This document shows, piece by piece, positions 9,130-16,242 of a stretch of 64,000 nucleotides of DNA. A program made the translations under genes and the position numbers. Numbering within the stretch: position 1 is the first letter of the stretch; the number at the start of each line of letters is the position of its first letter. Source of the stretch: JAJDTT01 sp965116695 (GTDB lineage: Bacteria; Acidobacteriota; UBA6911; RPQK01; JAJDTT01); contig OZ220706.1 of NCBI GenBank assembly GCA_965116695.1, positions 4,774,001 through 4,838,000 on the forward strand. The letters run 5' to 3'. The notes beneath the pieces are model-generated. The model saw only the letters and a program-made list of their open reading frames with translations. It was not told where the DNA came from and ran no database searches.

Positions 9130-9240
9130 AATCAAGTCCGGGTCGAAGCCCGAGGTTTCCGGACACGGGTCGTGGTTTTGCCGGGCGCTGCATTGGATCC
9201 GGCGGGTTTTTCGGAGGTCAAGGTCGGGAAGGAGATTAAG
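9130..9240 (+). pseudogene. Esterase C-terminal domain fragment (1)
   Basis: The frame reads QVRVEARGFRTRVVVLPGAA then LDPAGFSEVKVGKEIK, clearly related to VRVEARGLRSQVAALLSAAL and DPKAFSEVRVDKGIK near the end of the esterase at 3733-5730. It starts just after a GGGACTGTCCC variant (9110) and ends just before a GTGACTGTCCCC copy (9258). Confidence 0.7.
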
Positions 9241-9251
9241 TGGGAGCGGGA

Positions 9252-9275
9252 GCGAAGGTGACTGTCCCCTTATCC
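9252..9275 (+). repeat. GTGACTGTCCCC motif copy
   Basis: GCGAAGGTGACTGTCCCCTT. It ends the preceding esterase fragment. Confidence 0.8.
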
Positions 9276-9316
9276 TCAGTGTCGGCGCGGGCAGAAGAAA
9301 TCTTGCAGGAGGAAAA

Positions 9317-9685
9317 ATGAAGGTATCTAGAGCAATGTTGGCCGCAGAGAAAAAGGCGAGGGCCAAGTCCGTATTTAGGTGGGGGGTGTTTGGATTTCTG
9401 TTCGCAATAGTAGCAATTCCGGCAGCTTACATCAGGTCCCCCAGAGCCTCGACCTCGCTCATGGTGGAGCATGACGATGACGCAACCATGGAGCATTTTT
9501 CCAGTCAGTATTCCTATGTATTGAAGCAACGCCAGATCAAGGCTGCTTGGGTCGGATTTGGGGTCTCCGTCCTAGTTTCCATTTTTCTGCTTGAGATTAA
9601 TGCCGGCGCTGGGCAGTCCGGTGAAGCTCACTGCATACAAGAAGAAGCTGTGGTGACCGAGACTCAATTCGGGCTCTCAGACTAG
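9317..9685 (+). CDS. Small membrane protein, unknown function
   Basis: Protein of 122 residues with two predicted membrane helices (about residues 22-38, GVFGFLFAIVAIPAAYI, and 79-95, AAWVGFGVSVLVSIFLLEI). An excellent ribosome site (GCAGGAGGAAAA directly before ATG) supports real translation. No family is recognised. It stands between two gene-fragment clusters and two GTGACTGTCCCC motifs, so it may be cargo of the same rearranged DNA. Confidence 0.6.
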   Translation: MKVSRAMLAAEKKARAKSVFRWGVFGFLFAIVAIPAAYIRSPRASTSLMVEHDDDATMEHFSSQYSYVLKQRQIKAAWVGFGVSVLVSIFLLEINAGAGQSGEAHCIQEEAVVTETQFGLSD

Positions 9686-9730
9686 GTCGAGCATCTAAGG
9701 TAGGTACGTCAAGTCAAATTTATAACCTCC

Positions 9731-9753
9731 AAAAGGTGACTGTCCCCTTTTCG
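9731..9753 (+). repeat. GTGACTGTCCCC motif copy
   Basis: AAAAGGTGACTGTCCCCTTTTC, the most symmetrical copy (AAAAGG ... CCTTTT). The next esterase fragment begins about ten bases downstream. Confidence 0.85.
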
Positions 9754-9763
9754 TGACTGCGAG

Positions 9764-9883
9764 GAGGCTCCCGAACTGTTCTGCCTGGGCCTCTTTCCTG
9801 CATTCGATCTGGAACGTTTGATCCCCTTGGCCGAACCGGTCCGGGTAGTGCAGCGGTTCGACTCATCAGATTCCGGAGATTGA
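9764..9883 (+). pseudogene. Esterase C-terminal domain fragment (2), start of a duplicated segment
   Basis: About 40 codons nearly identical to the last codons of the 3733-5730 esterase, ending in the same VRVVQRFDSSDSGD and stop. The similarity continues past the stop through the hairpin and into the hicA locus. The whole of 9764-10115 plus 12221-12330 is therefore a second copy of 5609-6090, split by an IS21 element. Confidence 0.85.
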
Positions 9884-9907
9884 GTCCCCAGTGATCACGC
9901 GGCGTCC

Positions 9908-9934
9908 TGGGAGCGGGGACATTCTTGTCCCCGT
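9908..9934. repeat. GGAGCGGGGACATTCTTGTCCCC hairpin (second copy)
   Basis: Same hairpin and same flanking sequence as at 5756-5780, carried along by the segmental duplication. Confidence 0.75.
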
Positions 9935-10271
9935 CTTCAGCGCCGACGCGGCTGGCCGGAGCGACTGAAGGCGACCATGCTCGGCAGGACCATTGCGTCC
10001 CTCAAGCGCCGCTGTTGGAATCTTGCAGACGTCCTTGGTCTACTGCGCGGTCTTCCCATGGGCGATGCGACTTTCCTTGCGCCTCTATCGCATCCGATCG
10101 ACTCCGAGACCCCGGTGTCGGCGGCCATGTAAAAGTGCAGGGAAGTGGCCATCGAAAATGTCAGGGTTCAGTAGTCTGACAAAGCGATGGCTGGAACGCA
10201 GGATTCGGGTGTTCGAGAGGGTGTCCGGCGGGGTCCATATCTTGGTGTCTTCACCGAACGGAGGAGACGCC

Positions 10272-11312
10272 ATGATCGGGAGAGAGACGCGGGTGTTGCT
10301 ACGGCACTATTTGGAACAGGGGATGAGCAAGGCCGCGGTCGCGCGGAAGCTCGGGATCAGCGAGCGGACGGTGTACCGCTGGATCGCGGCGGGGCAACTG
10401 GATCGGGAGTTGGGCGACGGGAGCGTCCGGTACGGACCGAGACGTCCGCGGAGGTCGAGGCTCGATCCCTACAAGGGGATCATCGACACCCGACTGGCGG
10501 AGTATCCGGAACTCAGCGCCGTACGTCTGTTTCGGGAAGTTCAGGCGGCCGGGTATCCGGGCGGCTACGGTCAAGTGAAGCGTTACGTGCGCCAAGTCCG
10601 GCCCCGGCCTGCAGCGGAGCCGGTCCAGCGGTTCGAGACTCCACCGGGTCACCAGGGACAAGTGGACTTCGCCCAGTTCCGGCTGCCGTGGGGCCGGCGC
10701 CACGCTCTGATCGTGGTGCTGGGGTACTCGCGGCTGATGTGGCTTCAGTACTACGAACACCAGACGATGGCCGTGCTGATGCGGGGTCTGGAGTCGGCGT
10801 TCCACTTCTTCCAAGGCGTTCCCTCGGAACTTCTGTTCGACCAGATGAAAGCCGTCATCATCGAGGACGGCCGCGAGAGGGGAGGGCGGCTGGTGGAGAA
10901 CCCGGAGTTCGTTCGCTTCGGCGCGCACTGGGGCTTCCGGATCCGGGCTTGCCGCCCCTACCGGGCTCAGACCAAGGGCAAGGTGGAGCGTCCGGTCAGC
11001 TACATCCGGAACAATTTCTTCTATGGCCGGGACTTCGGTTCAGACGACGATCTCAACGCGCGGGTCCTGCGGTGGTTGGACACGCAGGCCAACGTCCGGA
11101 TCCACGGCACGCTGAAGCAGCGACCGGTGGACCGGTTCGAAGTGGAGCGTCCGCACTTAATGCCTTTGGTTCCTTGGTCTTACCGGCCGGTGGTTCCCCG
11201 ATCCCAGGATTCGGCGTCAGAGGAGAATCCCGAGGAGAGGTTCCCCGCGGTCGTCGAGGTCCAGCGCCGACCGCTGGCGGATTATGCCCGAATCAGCGGA
11301 GCCGTCTCATGA
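10272..11312 (+). CDS. istA: IS21 transposase IstA
   Basis: Transposase of 346 residues. The start at ATG 10272 gives the normal IstA N-terminus; a longer in-frame extension upstream lies across the IS end and is not used. Residues about 1-45 hold a helix-turn-helix (MSKAAVARKLGISERTVYRW). The rve/DDE catalytic core shows Asp132 (GQVDFAQF), Asp190 (LLFDQMKAVI) and Glu239 (TKGKVERPV). It binds the element ends and performs strand transfer together with IstB. The stop overlaps the istB start as ATGA. No inactivating change is seen. Confidence 0.95.
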   Translation: MIGRETRVLLRHYLEQGMSKAAVARKLGISERTVYRWIAAGQLDRELGDGSVRYGPRRPRRSRLDPYKGIIDTRLAEYPELSAVRLFREVQAAGYPGGYGQVKRYVRQVRPRPAAEPVQRFETPPGHQGQVDFAQFRLPWGRRHALIVVLGYSRLMWLQYYEHQTMAVLMRGLESAFHFFQGVPSELLFDQMKAVIIEDGRERGGRLVENPEFVRFGAHWGFRIRACRPYRAQTKGKVERPVSYIRNNFFYGRDFGSDDDLNARVLRWLDTQANVRIHGTLKQRPVDRFEVERPHLMPLVPWSYRPVVPRSQDSASEENPEERFPAVVEVQRRPLADYARISGAVS

Positions 11313-12127
11313 GACCCCCGTCGCAGAGGGAGCGAATCGCGGCCCAGATCGCAGACCTCAAGATGCCAGGTGCTCTGGAGGCCTTGGACGATGTGCTCGC
11401 CGGGATCGAGGGCGGCGTGACCACGGGCGCGGCCGCGATCGAACAACTGCTGGCGGCCCAGATCGCGTTGCGCAACAGCCGGCGTTTGGAGGCGGCCATG
11501 CGCTCGAGCCGGCTACCGTATGTTCGAACGTTGGCGGACTTCGACTTCGCATTCCAGCCCTCGATCAAACGCGAGCAGATCGATGCGCTACACGAACTCG
11601 GTTTCCTGGAGCGGCAGGAGAATGTGGTCTTCCTCGGTCCGCCCGGAGTCGGCAAGACGCATCTGGCGATCAGCTTGGCCATCCGGGCCGCCGAAAACGG
11701 GCGCAAGATCTACTTCGGGACGCTCACGGACCTGGTCGACTCCCTGGAGGAGGCCAAGGCCGCCGGTCGGCTGGACCGTCGCCTGAAGACCCTGACCCAT
11801 CCGGCTCTCCTGGTGGTGGACGAGATCGGCTACTTGCCGGTGACCCAGAGCGGCGCGATTTTGTTCTTCCAGCTCATCAACCGGCGTTACGGGCGCGCCT
11901 CGACGGTCCTGACCTCGAACAAGGGCTTTGAGGAATGGGGGCGTATCCTCGGCGACGAAGTGATGGCCGCCGCGCTCTTGGATCGATTGCTCCACCGTTG
12001 CCACATCGTCAACATCCGGGGCAACAGCTATCGGATGCGCCGCCATGCCGAGCTCTCCAAGGCGATCCATCCTGCCGCCGGTCGAAGCCATCGGGAACCT
12101 CTCGCCGCCGGGACAACCGCGTCATGA
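11309..12127 (+). CDS. istB: IS21 helper ATPase IstB
   Basis: AAA+ ATPase of 272 residues that assembles on target DNA and activates the IstA transposase. The Walker A motif GPPGVGKTH begins at about residue 110, Walker B is LLVVDEIGYLP, and sensor-like residues occur in STVLTSNKGFEEW. A DnaC-like C-terminus ends in IRGNSYRMRRH. It is translationally coupled to istA through the ATGA overlap. Full length and apparently intact, so this IS copy could be active. Confidence 0.95.
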   Translation: MRPPSQRERIAAQIADLKMPGALEALDDVLAGIEGGVTTGAAAIEQLLAAQIALRNSRRLEAAMRSSRLPYVRTLADFDFAFQPSIKREQIDALHELGFLERQENVVFLGPPGVGKTHLAISLAIRAAENGRKIYFGTLTDLVDSLEEAKAAGRLDRRLKTLTHPALLVVDEIGYLPVTQSGAILFFQLINRRYGRASTVLTSNKGFEEWGRILGDEVMAAALLDRLLHRCHIVNIRGNSYRMRRHAELSKAIHPAAGRSHREPLAAGTTAS

Positions 12128-12135
12128 GGGCGCCC

Positions 12136-12196
12136 GGGTTTTCGGTCTGGCCCGCTTCGGTCGCTCCGCTCCCTGCGCGGGCCAGACCGAAAACCC
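12136..12196. terminator. 20-bp perfect inverted repeat at the end of the IS21 operon
   Basis: GGGTTTTCGGTCTGGCCCGC at 12136-12155 pairs perfectly with 12177-12196 around a 21-base loop, nine bases after the istB stop. It probably ends istAB transcription and may block outward reading. Confidence 0.7.
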
Positions 12197-12220
12197 TGAC
12201 ATTTTCGATGGCTATTGACA

Positions 12221-12458
12221 CCCCGGCAGATGTTTATGCCAGGACTTCGACAATTTCCCGGTGTCGTGGAATTGCAGAACGCTGGTCACCGCGGTCGCTC
12301 CGCCACCAAGAGTGTTTTCCACCTTCGCACCAGTTCGCAGCCCGGGTCAATGCCTCCAATTCCCAACGCTCTTCCGCAGTGAGCGTGACACGATGGCGTG
12401 GTGCCGTGAGAACCCCTTCTTCCGAGTTCTCCAGCCTCCTGCCATAATTTACGCCCAA
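12221..12458 (-). pseudogene. hicA remnant joined to an IS630-type transposase N-terminal fragment
   Basis: On the minus strand, 12234-12330 encodes GGKHSWWRSDRGDQRSAIPR then HREIVEVLA and stop, the second copy of the HicA core. The HicA N-terminal codons (GCELVR) are out of frame with it. Upstream, 12340-12420 reads RHRVTLTAEERWELEALTR, which resembles the first residues of IS630-family transposases. The 74-codon frame is an accidental chimera. The copy differs from the 5.8-kb locus by substitutions and an early stop. Confidence 0.6.
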
Positions 12459-12660
12459 CTACATGTCATGGAGTAGCAGCCGCGGTCCGGGCGGCCAGGC
12501 GCGATTGGAGACAGCGCAATGTGCGGCAGATCGGGCCCGGGGCTGGAAACCGGGACGGGATCGGCCTGCGAAGAGTGGGCCACGCTACAAACGAGCGCGC
12601 CGGGAACCGGGTCCGAAGGCGCAGAGCAACTTCACTTCACAGAACGGGAGAGCGGGAGTC

Positions 12661-13989
12661 ATGGTTGACCAGTGCAATCATCGTTCAAGGCCCGGGATGA
12701 GGATCGTGATTCTCCTTGGGTCCTGGCTGTGGGTTTTCGGCTTTGCACCGCAACTCCACCTTCTTGCCACCGGCGAGAAGACTACGGTGAGGTTGCAAAG
12801 CCTGACCGTTCGTCTGGAACAGCCCATCCAGGTGACCCAAACCGTCGGTCATGCCTGGTTTCCAACTCTGGCCAAATTTCCTTCCGGTGAGTTGATGGTG
12901 ACCTATGCGGTGTCAGCGGATTCCAACGCGAATCCCTATTCGGTTCGGGCCTTTCAGATCTCCAGAAACGGCGGCCGAAGCTGGGGACACCGCTATGACC
13001 TCATCCCCGACCTTCAACCATCCATTTTCGTACCTCAGGCAGATGGATCTCTACTGGCCATTCTGTCCCACCTCTACCAACCCGATCCGGAGGAAAGACA
13101 CAACCTTCACACGAGCTACACTCTTTTCGAGCGCGGCGGGAGCCGCGTTGTTGTGGAACCGGGCGGTGTGCGGGTAGCGGACTGGCCTTGGCCGGTGGGT
13201 ACGTTTCCGAGCCGGATCCCTCGATCCAACTGGATTGCCCGACTGAAGTTCTGCGGCGATGCTCTTCAGATGGGCGATCGTCTCCTGGTCAACGGGTACA
13301 TGAGGACCGGGGGGAACCTGGAGCCTCGAAAGGACGAGAAGGTGATCAGCCTGCTCTTTGTTTCTGAGGACAAGGGACGGACATGGCGCTACTTTTCGAC
13401 CGTGGCTGATCCTTCAGTGATGACTGGCGACGCCCGGAGGCGTGATCCTGAAGATCCGCGCTACCAGGGTCGGCCCTGGCCTCAAGAAATTTTGGAAGCC
13501 AGTGAGACCTCGATGATCCAGCTCGCCGATGGAGACCTCATGGCTGTGTTTCGAGTCGGCCATTTCCTGGACTTGGGCCGGACCTACAGCGGTGATGGAG
13601 GCCGTTCCTGGACCCAGGTGGAGCCCATCCCCGCCGTCAGCGTAGCGCCGAGTATGGTTCGCACCCGGAATGACACCGTCGTGCTCTCCAGCGGCCGCCC
13701 CGGTCTACGTGTCTGGTTCTCGACCGACGCCCGGGCGCGGACCTGGCAGGACATCGACATCCTCGAACATCACAACCGTTGGGCTCCAGACGCCAGCTAT
13801 CGCATTTCCCAGCAGGGCCGAACGGGCGGAAGGGGTCAGACCACCTCTTACACGGAGATCGTGGAGATCTCGCCCAACCGGCTGCTGCTGGTGTACGACC
13901 GCGCTCCCTTCGGCTGGGATCCAACGCCCATCGATTCCGGCGAACGAAGCCGCATTTTCGTTTTACCGATCGAGGTGCAGCGCGATTGA
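12661..13989 (+). CDS. Secreted sialidase/BNR-repeat protein
   Basis: Predicted six-bladed sialidase-type propeller of 442 residues, exported by a signal peptide (MRIVILLGSWLWVFGFAPQL beginning at the alternative ATG 12697). ATG 12661 is chosen as start because a GGGAG site precedes it. Four Asp-box repeats are visible: SRNGGRSWG, SEDKGRTWRY, SGDGGRSWTQ and STDARARTWQ. The opening blade GHAWFPTLAKFPSGELMVTY is typical of exo-alpha-sialidase-like proteins of environmental bacteria, many of which act on other glycans or have no known substrate. Neighbours are mostly gene fragments, so no operon is evident. Related but different propeller proteins are encoded at 40997, 45952 and 47203. Confidence 0.8.
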   Translation: MVDQCNHRSRPGMRIVILLGSWLWVFGFAPQLHLLATGEKTTVRLQSLTVRLEQPIQVTQTVGHAWFPTLAKFPSGELMVTYAVSADSNANPYSVRAFQISRNGGRSWGHRYDLIPDLQPSIFVPQADGSLLAILSHLYQPDPEERHNLHTSYTLFERGGSRVVVEPGGVRVADWPWPVGTFPSRIPRSNWIARLKFCGDALQMGDRLLVNGYMRTGGNLEPRKDEKVISLLFVSEDKGRTWRYFSTVADPSVMTGDARRRDPEDPRYQGRPWPQEILEASETSMIQLADGDLMAVFRVGHFLDLGRTYSGDGGRSWTQVEPIPAVSVAPSMVRTRNDTVVLSSGRPGLRVWFSTDARARTWQDIDILEHHNRWAPDASYRISQQGRTGGRGQTTSYTEIVEISPNRLLLVYDRAPFGWDPTPIDSGERSRIFVLPIEVQRD

Positions 13990-14046
13990 CCGGAGAGCCC
14001 GCCGTGGTCTTGTGTAGAAGCTTCCCGGGTGATTGGAGTGAACGAA

Positions 14047-14115
14047 ATGCGAAATCGACGACAACGTTTCTTCAAGGGGCAGCCGGGCTGACCGTACTGG
14101 GTTCCGGAGCGCGGC
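14047..14115 (+). pseudogene. Broken start of a Tat-exported protein
   Basis: ATG 14047 opens MRNRRQ and, after a one-base frame change, continues FLQGAAGLTVLGSGARR. Together this is a twin-arginine signal peptide (RRQ-FLQGAAGL). No mature domain follows. A GTGACTGTCCCC copy lies downstream at 14276. Confidence 0.5.
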
Positions 14116-14269
14116 GCGGTTGGGAAATTGCCAGCCGACGCGGGAACTCTCAGAATCCTGGTTTTTCGACGCCGGACAACCGCCGCCAACAGGCTCCAAA
14201 AGGGGACTTTCCGTTTCTTGCATTCGATGTAGCCGAGGCACTCTGGAGAGCCAACCGGCCACTACGGCC

Positions 14270-14292
14270 ATAAAAGTGACTGTCCCCTTTTC
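14270..14292 (+). repeat. GTGACTGTCCCC motif copy
   Basis: TAAAAGTGACTGTCCCCTTTTC. The surrounding stretch 14116-14518 contains no convincing gene. Confidence 0.8.
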
Positions 14293-14518
14293 ATGTCCGG
14301 GGCTCCCCCACAGTTTGCGGGCCATGGGTTTGGCCGTCCCGCTTTGGCTCCCAGGTATGTCCAATTGGCACAGAGGGCCGCCCGGCGGGCGAGTAGGGGT
14401 CACTCCTCCATTACGACTCGGACGTGATCGTTGAGCGCTCAATTCCGGGAACCCGGCGGCCGAGCCACGAAGATCGTCGGCAAATCATCCAGGCCCGACA
14501 GTCTGTTAAGATCACCTG

Positions 14519-15112
14519 ATGACATCAAATCGAAACTCTCGTATTGAAATCGGCTCAAAACAATGGTCCGGATTCTTCAATGAGCTGCGATCTGAATCGG
14601 ATAGGGGGGCAACGATCCTAGCCAGCGTGTGGATCGATAATCTACTTAAACGCAAGCTCAGGGCGCTGTTCAGGAAAGGCAACTCGGACACGCGCCGTAA
14701 GCTTTTTGATATGAACGGGCCTTTCTCCGGCTTCTCATCGAAGATCCTTGCCGCATATACTCTGGGTTGGATTGATTCCGATATTTTTCATGACATCAAT
14801 TTGGTTCGCAAGATCAGGAATCTATTCGCGCATGAACTCCATGGTATAGATCTTGAATCCTCAAGACTCCAACAGCTTATCGAGAAATTCAGGATTCCGA
14901 GTCGCTACTACCACGATTGGAATGAGTTTCGAGCTGTCGCCACCAGAGACGGAAGGGGAGTGATTCTCCATACAGGAGACCTGCCAAGCAACGCTGGAGA
15001 CGCATTAGATATACAGCGATTCAGATACCAGTGGATTGTCAGTCTATTGGTGGTCGAGGTCGCCGCCAGTCTCGATTGCGCCATTCGGATGCAAGAATCT
15101 GAGAAAGACTGA
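14519..15112 (+). CDS. MltR-like (mannitol-repressor family) HEPN-fold protein
   Basis: Protein of 197 residues. ESDRGATILASVWIDNLLKR, then NGPFSGFSSKILAAYTLGWI and LVRKIRNLFAHE match the MltR family pattern. MltR of E. coli represses the mannitol operon, but most homologues, this one included, lie away from mannitol genes, and the fold is HEPN-like with an RNxFAH motif similar to HEPN RNase motifs (RxxxxH). It may therefore belong to the surrounding toxin/defence material; that is inference. No clear ribosome site precedes the ATG. A GTGACTGTCCCC copy follows 20 bases after the stop. Confidence 0.7.
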   Translation: MTSNRNSRIEIGSKQWSGFFNELRSESDRGATILASVWIDNLLKRKLRALFRKGNSDTRRKLFDMNGPFSGFSSKILAAYTLGWIDSDIFHDINLVRKIRNLFAHELHGIDLESSRLQQLIEKFRIPSRYYHDWNEFRAVATRDGRGVILHTGDLPSNAGDALDIQRFRYQWIVSLLVVEVAASLDCAIRMQESEKD

Positions 15113-15128
15113 ACAAGTCGGCCCATGG

Positions 15129-15153
15129 AGAAAAAGTGACTGTCCCCTTTTCA
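15129..15153 (+). repeat. GTGACTGTCCCC motif copy
   Basis: GAAAAAGTGACTGTCCCCTTTTC. Together with the partial inverted copy at 15328-15341 (CGAAAAGGGGACACC) it bounds a 170-bp stretch without a recognisable gene. Confidence 0.8.
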
Positions 15154-15346
15154 GTCCCCTTGTCGCTCAGCCCTTCTCCCGCACCGGCAGAAGCTCGTGG
15201 AAAGGCACGGCCAAGTGCTCACATCCTCGATGGCCATTTACCTTCGTCGGGAGGAAGTCTTGCTCCCCAACGACAGAAGGGGTATTAAACCTAAAGGCAA
15301 CGTCGACCGCACAAATAAACAGTCCGCGAAAAGGGGACACCATCAG

Positions 15347-15565
15347 ATGCCGTTGGAGATGAACAAGCTACTTGGACACGCCGCTTCCGCTCTCTGCGGG
15401 GCACTGGAAGAAATCCTCCCTTCGCTTTCTGAAACGTGGTGGGAAACCTGCGTGCAATCAAAGCTCTCCTTTCAACAGCGCCGACACGTTAAGCAGCGGC
15501 GCATTTCCCGGCTCGACCAACTTGACTTAGCTGCGTTAATTCGACTTGTAGACCAGCGACGGTAA
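15347..15565 (+). pseudogene. Swt1-type HEPN domain, N-terminal gene fragment
   Basis: The 72 codons (MNKLLGHAASALCGALEEIL, then WWETCVQSKLSFQQRRHVKQ and LDLAALIRLVDQ) match the N-terminal domain called Swt1-family HEPN, normally followed by a large helicase or other effector domain. Here it ends in a TAA that lies in the TAAGGTGACTGTCCCC junction at 15563-15578. The downstream domain is gone. An inverted partial motif copy lies at its 5' edge. Confidence 0.7.
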
Positions 15566-15585
15566 GGTGACTGTCCCCCTCGCCC
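15563..15585 (+). repeat. GTGACTGTCCCC motif copy joining two gene fragments
   Basis: AAGGTGACTGTCCCCCTCGC. On its left is the cut end of a Swt1-HEPN gene and on its right the cut beginning of a higB gene. Confidence 0.85.
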
Positions 15586-15669
15586 CTCCGTGTATCGGGC
15601 AACTGGCGCGTGGTATTCCGCTTCGAAGACGATTAGGCCGTGGAGGTGGACTTGGTCGATTACCACTGA
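15586..15669 (+). pseudogene. higB toxin, C-terminal remnant with internal stop
   Basis: The frame reads GNWRVVFRFEDD, a TAG stop at 15634-15636, then AVEVDLVDYH and the natural TGA. This is the C-terminus of a HigB/RelE-type ribosome-dependent mRNA interferase. Everything upstream is missing beyond the repeat at 15567. The remnant overlaps ATG 15669 of the antitoxin gene. Confidence 0.7.
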
Positions 15670-15686
15670 TGGAAGGAAGAAAGATC

Positions 15687-15971
15687 ATGAACAGCACCGG
15701 CAGTGAGCGCTTGGGTCCGATGCTGAATCCCCCGCACCTTGGTGAACTGATCCGCGAGAGCATGGACGAGGTCGGCTGGAACGTGACCGAGACGGCGGCG
15801 CGCCTTGGGTGCGAGCGGGGCACCCTCTCCCGTCTGCTGAACGGCAAGGCGGGCGTGTCCGCGAACATGGCGCTCGCGTTGGAATCCATCGGCTGGGGTA
15901 CGGCCGATCACTGGGTGCGGATGCAGGCGAACTATGAACTCGCGCAGGCACGAAGGGCACGCGGGTGGTAA
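15687..15971 (+). CDS. higA: HigA-family antitoxin (XRE helix-turn-helix)
   Basis: DNA-binding antitoxin of 94 residues: LGELIRESMDEVGWNVTETA then ARLGCERGTLSRLLNGKAG is the XRE helix-turn-helix, followed by VSANMALALESIGWGTADHW, the typical HigA tail. ATG 15687 is preceded by GGAAGGAAGA; ATG 15669, which overlaps the higB stop, is an alternative. HigA neutralises HigB and represses the operon. Because the toxin is reduced to a stub the antitoxin is orphaned. A truncated relative is at 6531. Confidence 0.8.
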   Translation: MNSTGSERLGPMLNPPHLGELIRESMDEVGWNVTETAARLGCERGTLSRLLNGKAGVSANMALALESIGWGTADHWVRMQANYELAQARRARGW

Positions 15972-16100
15972 GAGGACATGAGCGTACGCGGTACGGTCCC
16001 ACGATAACACCGTGGAACTCGATTGCATTCCGGCGGTCGCTGGCGGATCGGCCTCTTCGCAGCCATGTACCGTGACCGGTACACGCAGAAAAGGTCACTC

Positions 16101-16125
16101 AGAAAAAGTGACTGTCCCCGTCTCG
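16101..16125 (+). repeat. GTGACTGTCCCC motif copy
   Basis: GAAAAAGTGACTGTCCCCGTC. It is preceded by AGAAAAGGTCACT, a half-matching sequence. The gap 15972-16242 shows no gene. Confidence 0.8.
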
Positions 16126-16242
16126 CTTTTTCGGATCCTCGTTGTAGCCTTTTGCCCATGCCCCCTCCGCACGCGGGGCCTGAGCATCGTCGCCATTTCG
16201 GAGCTAACGTGGATCGTACGCAGCTCTCCTTTGTGTTGAAAT

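Larger units (their letters stand above)
10116..12220 (+). mobile_element. IS21-family insertion sequence with 6-bp target duplication
   Basis: The element is 2105 bp and begins TGTCGGCGGCCATG and ends ATGGCTATTGACA. Besides the terminal TGTC/GACA it has a longer subterminal inverted repeat, GGCCATCGAAAATGTCAGGG at the left (10146) and its complement at the right (12192-12212), as IS21 elements do. It is flanked by CCCCGG at 10110-10115 and 12221-12226. The homologous uninterrupted locus near 5953 has CCCCGG once, which proves the target-site duplication and the exact ends. It carries istA and istB in one operon. Confidence 0.95.

Noticed and set aside
10187..12127. Large frame of 646 codons overlapping the IS21 operon
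   Set aside because: It is an alternative frame of istA that later runs in frame into istB; the istA/istB genes with catalytic motifs explain the DNA.
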